From: an uncultured Pelagibacteraceae bacterium
Lineage (GTDB): Bacteria; Pseudomonadota; Alphaproteobacteria; Pelagibacterales; Pelagibacteraceae
Length of the DNA stretch: 64,000 bases
NCBI GenBank assembly: GCA_902517745.1
Contig: CABYDS010000004.1
Span: 1 to 64,000 of the forward strand
Direction: 5' to 3'
The position numbers and the translations under genes were made by a program. A model generated the notes under the pieces. It was not told the DNA's origin. It did not search any database and worked only from the letters and a program-made list of their open reading frames with translations. The stretch's first letter is position 1. The number at the start of each line of letters is the position of its first letter. Below, piece by piece: positions 9,041 to 18,347 of the stretch.

Positions 9041-10615
9041 ATGTCAGATAAAGAAAAATTATTCATATTTGATACTACCATGCGAGATGGTGAGCAATCG
9101 CCAGGTGCGTCTATGAGTGTCGAAGAGAAAATTCAGATCTCAAGAGTATTTGACGAAATGGGAATAGACATTGTTGAAGCGGGTTTTCCAATAGCATCAC
9201 CAGGAGACTTTGAAGCAGTATCTGAAATAAGCAAAATAATGAAAAACTCAATTCCATGTGGTCTTTCAAGAGCACTAAAAAAAGATATTGATGCATGTCA
9301 TGAGTCGTTAAAACATGCGCCAAGATTTAGAATTCATACTTTTATTTCTACAAGTCCTTTACATATGAAACACAAGCTCGAAATGACAAATGATCAGGTT
9401 CTAGATGCAATTAAAGAAAGCGTTACTTATGCAAGAAACTTTACTGATGATGTTGAGTGGTCATGCGAAGATGGAACTAGAACTGATATGGATTTTATGT
9501 GTAAAACAGTCGAGCTAGCAATTAACTGTGGTGCTAAAACAATTAATATTCCGGATACAGTTGGATATTCTATTCCAGAAGAATTTGCAAAAACAATCAA
9601 ACATCTAAAGAATAATGTTCCTAATATTGATAAAGCAATACTATCTGCGCACTGTCACAATGATCTTGGCTTAGCAGTAGCAAATGCATTGGCTGGAGTC
9701 TCAGAAGGTGTAAGACAAATAGAGTGTACAATTAATGGAATAGGTGAAAGAGCAGGTAATGCTGCATTAGAAGAAGTAGTTATGGCAATTAAAACTAGAA
9801 ATGATTTGATGCCCTACAATACAGGCATTAAAACAGAATTGATAAGTAAAGCCTCCAAAATAGTTTCAAATGCAACTGGTTTTCCAGTTCAATTTAATAA
9901 AGCAATAGTTGGAAAAAACGCATTTGCTCATGAGTCAGGAATTCATCAGGATGGAATGCTAAAGAATAGAGAAACTTATGAAATTATGACTCCAGAGAGT
10001 GTAGGCGTTAAGAAAACCTCACTTGTTATGGGTAAACATTCAGGACGACATGCTTTTAAAGACAAATTATCTGACTTAGGTTATTCAGATCTTACAGATG
10101 ATATTATCCAAGCTGCTTTTGGAAAATTTAAAGTTTTAGCTGATAAAAAGAAACATATATACGATGAAGATATAGTAGCCTTAGTTGATGATAGTTTAAT
10201 TGTAGATAATAAAATAAATGCGATCAATTTAAAATCTTTAAAAGTATTTGCTGGAACAGGGGAACCACAAAAAGCTGAAATGACATTAGATGTTTACGGT
10301 GAAATTAAAAATACAACTGAAACAGGGGATGGACCAGTTGATGCAATATTTAAATGTATAAAAAAATTATTTCCTCACGATGTAAAATTATCTTTATACC
10401 AAGTTCATGCAGTAACCGAAGGTACAGATGCCCAAGCAACTGTTAGTGTGAAAATCGAAGAAAATGACAGGACAACCGTAGGTCAATCAGCTGATACTGA
10501 CACTTTAGTTGCATCAGCGAATGCATATTTAAATGCATTGAATAAAATGCTTATAAAACGTGAGAAAAAAGCACCTTCTCAAAATATTAAACATCAAAAA
10601 GTGAAAGGAATATAA
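9041..10615 (+). CDS. leuA: 2-isopropylmalate synthase
   Basis: A 524-residue enzyme numbered from ATG 9041 (MSDKEKLFIFDTTMRDGEQS). The in-frame ATG at 9020 would add seven residues and sits in a hairpin. The HMGL-like TIM barrel has the metal motif DTTMRDGEQSPGASM at the N-terminus and the SAHCHNDLGLAVANAL His pair. The C-terminal LeuA allosteric/dimer domain is present (about 390-510). It catalyses acetyl-CoA + 2-ketoisovalerate to 2-isopropylmalate, the first committed step to leucine. It follows ilvC on the same strand after 83 bases and may share control with it. Confidence 0.96.
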   Translation: MSDKEKLFIFDTTMRDGEQSPGASMSVEEKIQISRVFDEMGIDIVEAGFPIASPGDFEAVSEISKIMKNSIPCGLSRALKKDIDACHESLKHAPRFRIHTFISTSPLHMKHKLEMTNDQVLDAIKESVTYARNFTDDVEWSCEDGTRTDMDFMCKTVELAINCGAKTINIPDTVGYSIPEEFAKTIKHLKNNVPNIDKAILSAHCHNDLGLAVANALAGVSEGVRQIECTINGIGERAGNAALEEVVMAIKTRNDLMPYNTGIKTELISKASKIVSNATGFPVQFNKAIVGKNAFAHESGIHQDGMLKNRETYEIMTPESVGVKKTSLVMGKHSGRHAFKDKLSDLGYSDLTDDIIQAAFGKFKVLADKKKHIYDEDIVALVDDSLIVDNKINAINLKSLKVFAGTGEPQKAEMTLDVYGEIKNTTETGDGPVDAIFKCIKKLFPHDVKLSLYQVHAVTEGTDAQATVSVKIEENDRTTVGQSADTDTLVASANAYLNALNKMLIKREKKAPSQNIKHQKVKGI

Positions 10616-10619
10616 ATAA

Positions 10620-11651
<1,032 letters not shown>

Positions 11652-11656
11652 ATATT

Positions 11657-12493
11657 ATGTCAACAGAATCGAGTAGAGATGATTTTATTATTGCTATTCG
11701 TTCAGCATTTTTAAAAAAAGGAAACAGACAAAAGTTTTCTTTATTTACTCTATTAATCATATCTATTATAGTATTATCATTAGAGTATTTTAAAACTGGA
11801 CCAGTTAATCAATTTAGGTCAATTACAAAAGATATTATATTCAGAGGATCATACGTTGTATCAAGCCCATTTAAATATATAAAAGATAAATATTATCTCT
11901 TCCAAGATCATATGAGAATGTATGAAGAGTTTTCAGACCTAAGAAATAAGAATCTCGATCTTGATTCACTTAGAAAAGAAGTTGATTTTTATAAATCAGA
12001 AAATGCTCTTTTAAAAAAATTGATAGAAGAAAGAGATCTTTTTTCTAAAGAATACATGTTGACTAAGATTTTATTGGACAAACAAAGTCCTTATTTAAAG
12101 TCTTTGATAATTAATAAAGGTCAAAAAAATGGTGTCAAATTAGGATCAGCTGTTAAAGATCGGCTATATTACATTGGAAAGGTAGTAAACGTAAACTTTT
12201 TAAGCGCAAGAGTATTACTGGCTAACGATCTTAATAGCAAAATCCCAATCATTATTGAGCCAAGTGGTATCAATGCAATACTCTCAGGAAATGGAAATGA
12301 TGAATATGCAGAATTAGAGTACCTACCGAAAGACAATGAAATAAAAGAGAACGAAATTGTATATACCTCTGGTTCTGATGGCACAATTCCAGCATCAATT
12401 CCAGTTGGAAAAGTAATAATTCAAGATAATAAAAAGTATGTGAAGTTTTACAGCAACTTAAAACAACTAAATTATGTACAGGTAAATAAGTAA
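11657..12493 (+). CDS. mreC: Rod-shape protein MreC
   Basis: A 278-residue bitopic membrane protein. A cytoplasmic N-terminus is followed by one membrane helix (about residues 27-45), a periplasmic coiled coil (about 90-125, rich in Leu/Glu/Lys), and the two-beta-domain MreC fold with SPYLKSLIINKGQKNGVK and the later EIVYTSGSDGTIPASIPVGKV motif. It links MreB to PBP2 and RodA in the elongation complex. Five bases separate it from mreB. Confidence 0.93.
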   Translation: MSTESSRDDFIIAIRSAFLKKGNRQKFSLFTLLIISIIVLSLEYFKTGPVNQFRSITKDIIFRGSYVVSSPFKYIKDKYYLFQDHMRMYEEFSDLRNKNLDLDSLRKEVDFYKSENALLKKLIEERDLFSKEYMLTKILLDKQSPYLKSLIINKGQKNGVKLGSAVKDRLYYIGKVVNVNFLSARVLLANDLNSKIPIIIEPSGINAILSGNGNDEYAELEYLPKDNEIKENEIVYTSGSDGTIPASIPVGKVIIQDNKKYVKFYSNLKQLNYVQVNK

Positions 12494-12494
12494 A

Positions 12495-13016
12495 ATGGCT
12501 AGAGGGAATATAAAATTTTATCAATTTTTATTAAATGGTTTTCCAATTATTTTATTATTTTTCTTTGCTTTGACAGGTTATTCATTTTCATTCCAGATTT
12601 TCAAAATTAATATATCTTTTAATTTTATTCATTTAATTGTTTTTTATTGGGTTTTAAGGAAACCTGAAATGCTAGGATATGGTCTTATTTTTTTTGCAGG
12701 AGTAATTAATGATGTTGTCCAAAATCTGCCCATTGGAGTTTCATCAATAAATTATCTTTTGCTCTGTGTTATTGCATCTTTTTTTAGGACAAGAACTCTA
12801 GTTCCCAATCTAATTTATGATTGGATATTATTCTTTATCGCAATATTAATAGTTAGCTCAATTCATTTTACGGTATTAGCAATTTTTTTTGATGGAAATA
12901 TTAGTTATGGGGCTCTAATGTCATCAGCCTTTTTTTCATTTTTAATTTATCCTGCAGTTGCAAAATTATTTAATCAAATTTATTTATTAGGTTTAAAACA
13001 AGAAAATGTTGAATAG
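12495..13016 (+). CDS. mreD: Rod-shape protein MreD
   Basis: A 173-residue, very hydrophobic protein with about five or six membrane helices and the family's typical length. Similarity of MreD proteins is low, so the call rests on topology, a recognisable FFAGVINDVVQNLPIGVSS segment, and its position between mreC and the PBP2 gene. Its end overlaps the start of mrdA by 11 bases. Confidence 0.88.
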   Translation: MARGNIKFYQFLLNGFPIILLFFFALTGYSFSFQIFKINISFNFIHLIVFYWVLRKPEMLGYGLIFFAGVINDVVQNLPIGVSSINYLLLCVIASFFRTRTLVPNLIYDWILFFIAILIVSSIHFTVLAIFFDGNISYGALMSSAFFSFLIYPAVAKLFNQIYLLGLKQENVE

Positions 13017-14955
13017 AGGAAGAAACATAGAAAAGGGTAGAGTTATAACAAGGAGGATGTTTATACTAGCTGCAGCAAAAATATTACTTTTTGCAGGTAT
13101 TTCGTCAAGGTTATATAACTTACAAATTTCTGATAGAGAAAAATATGAAATTTTATCTGATAAAAATAGAATTCGTGAGTGGAAAACTCCTCCACAAAGA
13201 GGCATAATCGTAGATAATTTTAATAAAGTTCTAGCAAGTAATGATAGAGTGTTTCAACTACACTTAATATTAGATGAAATTAACGATTTTGATCTAACAA
13301 TTTTTAAGATCAAAAATTTAATTGGATTAGACAAATCTGAATTAAAAAAATTATATAAAAAAAAAGAAAGATTGAAACCTTGGGATACATTGGTAGTTTC
13401 AGATAATTTAACTTGGGAACAATTCTCAAAAATTAATTTATATTTACATGAACTAGAGGGAGCTAAACCCGTATTATCAACATCTAGATTTTATCCTTAT
13501 GCCAATGATTTAGTACATATAGTTGGATACGTTGGTGATGCTAGTCCCAAAGATCTTGAAAAGCCAGAGATAAAAGAAAATTTTGTTCCAGGTCTAAAAG
13601 TTGGAAAATATGGAATAGAAAATTCACAAGAAAAAATGTTAATAGGTAATTACGGTATCAAAAGATATGAAGTTAATGCATCTGGAAAAAGAATAAGCCA
13701 AATAGATTATATTAAGGAAAGACAAGGTAATAAAGTTAACTTAACTATAGATATAGAAATTCAAAAATATGCCCAAGAGCTGCTTAAAGGAAAAGCAGGC
13801 TCAATATGCGCAATGGACATATATACAGGAGAAGTTGTTGTAATGGCATCATCACCAACTTATGATCCAAATAAATTTACACATGGAATTAATCAAAAAG
13901 ATTGGCAAGAAATCAGAAATAATCCTCTAAAACCATTGATAAACAAGTCTATTGCAGGACTTTATTCTCCTGGTTCAACTTTTAAGCCATTAGTTGCTCT
14001 AGCAGCTCTTGAATATGGAATATTAGATCCCAATAAAACAATAAGATGCAAAGGTCATAAGCATCCATATGAACTATATGGAGTTAAATATCATTGTTGG
14101 AAAAAAGAAGGTCACGGTTACATGAAATTAAGAAATGCAATCAAACAATCTTGCGATATTTACTTTTATGAAATGGCAAGATTACTAGGTGTTGATAAAT
14201 TATCTATAATTGCAAAAAGATATGGGCTAGGTAATAATGTGCTTGGAGATCTTTATAACGACGAAAAAAATGGATTGGTTCCAGATACTAAATGGAAGAG
14301 ACGTGCATTGGAGCAAAGTTGGTATTTAGGAGAAACTGTAATCAATGGTATTGGGCAAGGCTATATCCAGACTACCCCACTTCAACTTTGTCTAATGACT
14401 GCACAAATTGCAAATGGAGGATATAAAATAAAGCCTCATATCTTAAAAGACGAGTCTATAAATTATAAGGACGTAATAAATAAAATTAAATTAGATCAAT
14501 CTAATTTTCCATTGCATGAAAGAAATTACTTAGATGACATAAAAGTTGAATTTTATCAAAGAATGTATCACAAAAAGTCTAATATTAATTTTGTTTTAGA
14601 TGCAATGTTTGGGTCTACGAATGAACAATATGGGACATCATACAAATCTCGTTACGATGATCCCAAATATCAATTTGCTGGTAAAACTGGAACATCGCAA
14701 GTTAGAAGAATAACTGATCTTGATAGAGAACTAGATTTAGATACTGATCAAATTGAGTATAAAAAAAGAGACCATGCACTGTATGTTGCTTTTGCGCCAT
14801 ATAAGGACCCACGATATGCAATAAGTGTTATTATTGAACATGGAGGCTCTGGAAGTAAAACAGCTGCTCCGCTCGCAAGCAAATTGATCAAAAGAATTAT
14901 CGACAGACATAAATTAAGAGAACAATTTAATAACGGAAATACAAGTTTAGCATAA
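13006..14955 (+). CDS. mrdA: Penicillin-binding protein 2 (elongation transpeptidase)
   Basis: A 649-residue class B PBP. It has a short cytoplasmic tail, a membrane helix (about 17-33), a PBP dimer/pedestal region and a C-terminal transpeptidase domain. Active-site motifs are STFK with nucleophile Ser324, SCD (in KQSCDIYFYEMA) as the SxN equivalent, and KTGT (in FAGKTGTSQV). It cross-links peptidoglycan during lateral wall growth with RodA as glycosyltransferase. It overlaps mreD by 11 bases and rodA by one base (TAATG). Confidence 0.95.
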   Translation: MLNRGRNIEKGRVITRRMFILAAAKILLFAGISSRLYNLQISDREKYEILSDKNRIREWKTPPQRGIIVDNFNKVLASNDRVFQLHLILDEINDFDLTIFKIKNLIGLDKSELKKLYKKKERLKPWDTLVVSDNLTWEQFSKINLYLHELEGAKPVLSTSRFYPYANDLVHIVGYVGDASPKDLEKPEIKENFVPGLKVGKYGIENSQEKMLIGNYGIKRYEVNASGKRISQIDYIKERQGNKVNLTIDIEIQKYAQELLKGKAGSICAMDIYTGEVVVMASSPTYDPNKFTHGINQKDWQEIRNNPLKPLINKSIAGLYSPGSTFKPLVALAALEYGILDPNKTIRCKGHKHPYELYGVKYHCWKKEGHGYMKLRNAIKQSCDIYFYEMARLLGVDKLSIIAKRYGLGNNVLGDLYNDEKNGLVPDTKWKRRALEQSWYLGETVINGIGQGYIQTTPLQLCLMTAQIANGGYKIKPHILKDESINYKDVINKIKLDQSNFPLHERNYLDDIKVEFYQRMYHKKSNINFVLDAMFGSTNEQYGTSYKSRYDDPKYQFAGKTGTSQVRRITDLDRELDLDTDQIEYKKRDHALYVAFAPYKDPRYAISVIIEHGGSGSKTAAPLASKLIKRIIDRHKLREQFNNGNTSLA

Positions 14956-16085
14956 TGTTAAGAGAGAGAATACAAGCTAGTAATTACAGTTTTTTAGATA
15001 AATTAAGATCTATTGATTATTTATTGATATTGTTAATCATTTCTATTGGATCAATTAGTGTATTTGCAATTTACTCAACAGAGGGAGGAAAATTTTCTTT
15101 TTATACTAAAAATCACATAATAAGATTAGCTGTATTTTTTAGTTTATTTTTAGTCTTATCTTTTGTGAGAGTTTCAACTTGGTATAAAAATGCTTACTTA
15201 TTTTATATCATTGGATTAGTTTTATTAATAACCGTTTTATTTTTTGGAATTTCAGCGTCTGGCGCAACAAGATGGATAAACTTATACTTTCTAAATTTAC
15301 AGCCTTCAGAGCTAATGAAGATTGCAGTAATAATATGTTTTGCTAGATATTACCATAGGATTCAAAGCTCAGATATTCAAAGCTACAAATTTTTAATTCA
15401 ACCAATTATACTTTTAATTATTCCATGTTATCTTGTTATACAGCAACCTGATTTAGGTACTTCTATTTTAATTGCAGGAAGCGGTATTGCTATAATTTGG
15501 TTGGCAGGTCTTAATATTAAATACTTTGTTTACTCAGGATTGTTATTATTGGTATCATTACCTTTTGCTATATCTATTTTAAAACCTTATCAAAAATCGA
15601 GAATTCTAACTTTCTTTAATCCTGATAGAGATCCCCTAGGAGCTGGGTATCAAATAATTCAATCAAAAATAGCTATTGGATCTGGCGGTTTTTTTGGAAA
15701 AGGATATCTAAAAGGAACACAAAGCTATCTAGAATTTTTACCTGAGAAACATACCGACTTTATATTTACACTTTTTTCAGAGGAGTTCGGGTTTCTTGGG
15801 TCAATTATACTTTTATTTTTATACATTTTATTAATTTATAGAATAATAAATGTTGGGCTAGTCTCAAGGAGTTTCTTTGCAAAATTATATTGCTTTGGTT
15901 TTGCTACAGCAATTTTTTTATATGTATTTGTTAACATAGCAATGGTTTTAGGAATGCTACCAATTGTTGGCGCACCATTACCTATAATGTCTTATGGTGG
16001 ATCGTCTTTATTATCTATTATGTTGGGATTGAGTATTGTTATGAGTTGTAAAATTTATAATCAGGAACAAATATCAGTCTATTAA
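14955..16085 (+). CDS. rodA: SEDS peptidoglycan glycosyltransferase RodA
   Basis: A 376-residue polytopic membrane protein of the SEDS family with about ten helices. Conserved elements include SGATRWINLYFLNLQPSELMK, QQPDLGTS, the segment with LPEKHTDFIFTLFSEEFGF (the family Asp region), and the C-terminal LPIVGAPLPIMSYGGSSLL. It polymerises lipid II during elongation together with PBP2, encoded directly upstream. It is convergent with the PP2C gene: the two stop codons abut with no spacer and no visible terminator. Confidence 0.96.
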   Translation: MLRERIQASNYSFLDKLRSIDYLLILLIISIGSISVFAIYSTEGGKFSFYTKNHIIRLAVFFSLFLVLSFVRVSTWYKNAYLFYIIGLVLLITVLFFGISASGATRWINLYFLNLQPSELMKIAVIICFARYYHRIQSSDIQSYKFLIQPIILLIIPCYLVIQQPDLGTSILIAGSGIAIIWLAGLNIKYFVYSGLLLLVSLPFAISILKPYQKSRILTFFNPDRDPLGAGYQIIQSKIAIGSGGFFGKGYLKGTQSYLEFLPEKHTDFIFTLFSEEFGFLGSIILLFLYILLIYRIINVGLVSRSFFAKLYCFGFATAIFLYVFVNIAMVLGMLPIVGAPLPIMSYGGSSLLSIMLGLSIVMSCKIYNQEQISVY

Positions 16086-17375
16086 CTATTTTCCATCTAT
16101 AGCAACAATTGTTAAATCATCTTTTTGTATGTGGCCTGCACCAAGAATATCATCAATCATTGTTTTAAGTCTCTCGTTAATTGGAGTTGACTGGTATTTT
16201 TTAATATAATTTTCAAACCCTTCAGACCCCAACATTTCTCCACTTGGATTTTTTATCTCAGTAATTCCATCTGTAAAAATATACATTGAGCTTTTTTCAA
16301 AAGGAATGGTATATTCAGGATATTTCGTTTTAGGCATGATACCTAATGGTGGACCTGCCTCTGAAAAATTACTAAAAGTACCATCAGAAGATAGTATCAA
16401 TGGCGGTTCGTGACCCGCACTAGACAACAACAGCTCTTTTTTATTTGAATCGTATATTCCGATTAGCATCGTAACAAACATACCTCTCGAAATTGTTTCA
16501 CATATTTCATTATTAAGCTGAAACAACAGATCTGATGCAGAAAGATTTGTTTTGCTTAAACATCTATAAAGACTGGATGCTTTTGACATCAACAAAGATG
16601 ATTTAATACCTTTTCCAGATACATCTGCAACACCAAATCCATATTTTCCATTTCCTAAATCTGAAAAATTATAAAAATCCCCTGAAACAACTTTAGCTGG
16701 AATGTTGATACCTGAAATAGGAAAGTCTTTCTCTTTATTTTTAGACAATAAAGACCTTTGAATCTCTCCTACAATTTCCACTTCTTTTTGAATTTTATTT
16801 TTTTCAACCATTTCTTTTGCCATTTTTGCATTTCTAATTGCTAAAGCAGCTGGTGCCGAAAGCGTTTCTAAAAGTTTTCTATCATCCTCTATAAATAGTT
16901 TATCTTGAGTTTTCTTATTTAAACAATGAATAACGCCAATACATTCATTTGCAGCAATCAATGGTGAACACAAAACTGAATATGTTGTAAAGTTTGTTTT
17001 ATTATCTAAATCAAAATAAAATTCTGCAATTTCTCTTACATCTTTTCTAACATTTCCTACACGAATACACTTTCTTTGCTGAACAGCCTTACCCATAACA
17101 CCATCCTTTAAATCTAATTCGTATTCATCCAAATAATCTTGATGAAGTGATGCAATACATTCAAACTTTTTCTTTTGCTCATTTATTAAAAAAATGTTTG
17201 CAGCTTCTGAATTCAGTCTTGCAATTATTACACGTAATGCATTCATTAGGGTGTCGTTTAAATCAAGAGATAAAGCAAAGTCTTGATTCATTTTTGTTAC
17301 AAGTTCTAAGTCGACATTAACTTGTTCAGCTTCTTTTTTAGGTTCGATCGGTTTTTTTGATTTAAATAGAAACAT
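16086..17375 (-). CDS. GAF-domain SpoIIE/RsbU-type PP2C phosphatase
   Basis: A 429-residue soluble protein. Residues 37-180 form a GAF sensory domain and 195-428 a SpoIIE-type PP2C serine phosphatase. Metal-coordinating aspartates are in VSGDFY (Asp233), VADVSGKGI (Asp251), FTDGITE (Asp369) and QKDDLTI (Asp420), all present. A helical linker with EIQRSLL joins the domains, as in RsbU-like regulators. By family knowledge the substrate would be a phosphorylated STAS protein; the only candidate in the window is at 43623-43922. The GAF ligand is unknown. It is divergent from the prepilin peptidase gene and convergent with rodA. Confidence 0.9.
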   Translation of the reverse strand: MFLFKSKKPIEPKKEAEQVNVDLELVTKMNQDFALSLDLNDTLMNALRVIIARLNSEAANIFLINEQKKKFECIASLHQDYLDEYELDLKDGVMGKAVQQRKCIRVGNVRKDVREIAEFYFDLDNKTNFTTYSVLCSPLIAANECIGVIHCLNKKTQDKLFIEDDRKLLETLSAPAALAIRNAKMAKEMVEKNKIQKEVEIVGEIQRSLLSKNKEKDFPISGINIPAKVVSGDFYNFSDLGNGKYGFGVADVSGKGIKSSLLMSKASSLYRCLSKTNLSASDLLFQLNNEICETISRGMFVTMLIGIYDSNKKELLLSSAGHEPPLILSSDGTFSNFSEAGPPLGIMPKTKYPEYTIPFEKSSMYIFTDGITEIKNPSGEMLGSEGFENYIKKYQSTPINERLKTMIDDILGAGHIQKDDLTIVAIDGK

Positions 17376-17543
17376 TTATTTAACTAGTATTTTAAGCAAT
17401 TTTTGATAAATTTTTCAACAATGGAGATTATAATTAATACACCTCATTTATACATTCATCTTCAGGATGCCGTACTAATGGTTCAGTATATAATTGATGG
17501 GTTAATTCACATAAAATCAAACATTAAATTATAATCAGTTTCT

Positions 17544-18305
17544 GTGGATCTAATATTTGTAATTATTCTCGGGGGCCTTTGGGGCAGTTTTGCAAATGTT
17601 TGTATTTATAGACTCCCTATAGGTAAAGGGGTTGTATCAGGAAGATCATTTTGTCCAAGCTGTAAAAAATTAATTACTTGGAAAGATAATATTCCTATAA
17701 TTTCATTTCTATTTTTAAACGGCAAATGCAGAAGCTGTAGAAAAAAAATTTCATTTCAGTATTTAATAGTTGAGCTAATTACTATTATTTATTTTTTGGG
17801 GATTTATTATTTATTTGGTATTAGTCTAACTACCTTATTTTTTTTAATTTTAGGGTTATCTCTTATAATAATTTTCTTCATAGACTTAAAACATTACATA
17901 ATTCCTAATGTACTAACTTTTTCTTTGATGATCATTGGATTTATAAAATCATTTGATCCAAATTTAAATCCAATTTTCCCAAACTATATTAATTCTTTAA
18001 TTGGAGGAATTTTTGGTTACTTGATTATTTGGTCTATAATTTATTTCTATAAACAAATTAGAAAAAAAGAAGGCATGGGTTTAGGAGATGCAAAACTTCT
18101 ATCAGCAATTGGTTTTTGGTTTGGATGGATTTCTATTCCCTTTGTAATATTTTTATCATCTATAATTGCTTTATTAAGTGTTATTCCAAGTTTGTTGAAA
18201 AATTCAAAATCACTGTCTTCACAAATTCCTTTTGGACCATACATAATCATTGGAACGTTAGTTTATCTTTTTTTTGAAAATAGCTTTAAATCACTTTTAT
18301 TTTAA
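17544..18305 (+). CDS. pilD: Prepilin peptidase/N-methyltransferase
   Basis: A 253-residue polytopic membrane protein starting at GTG 17544. It carries the zinc tetracysteine FCPSC...KCRSC that marks the bifunctional peptidase/methylase form, and the two catalytic aspartates of the A24 family in FFIDLKHYIIPN and GMGLGDAKLL (GxGD motif). It would cleave and N-methylate all the pseudopilins encoded at 32-45 kb. It lies about 10 kb from the pilus operons, next to a phosphatase gene and an autotransporter. The 168-base gap upstream probably holds divergent promoters. Confidence 0.94.
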   Translation: MDLIFVIILGGLWGSFANVCIYRLPIGKGVVSGRSFCPSCKKLITWKDNIPIISFLFLNGKCRSCRKKISFQYLIVELITIIYFLGIYYLFGISLTTLFFLILGLSLIIIFFIDLKHYIIPNVLTFSLMIIGFIKSFDPNLNPIFPNYINSLIGGIFGYLIIWSIIYFYKQIRKKEGMGLGDAKLLSAIGFWFGWISIPFVIFLSSIIALLSVIPSLLKNSKSLSSQIPFGPYIIIGTLVYLFFENSFKSLLF

Positions 18306-18347
18306 AGATTTTAATGACAAACGGTCCCTAGAACTATTTCTTTAAAA

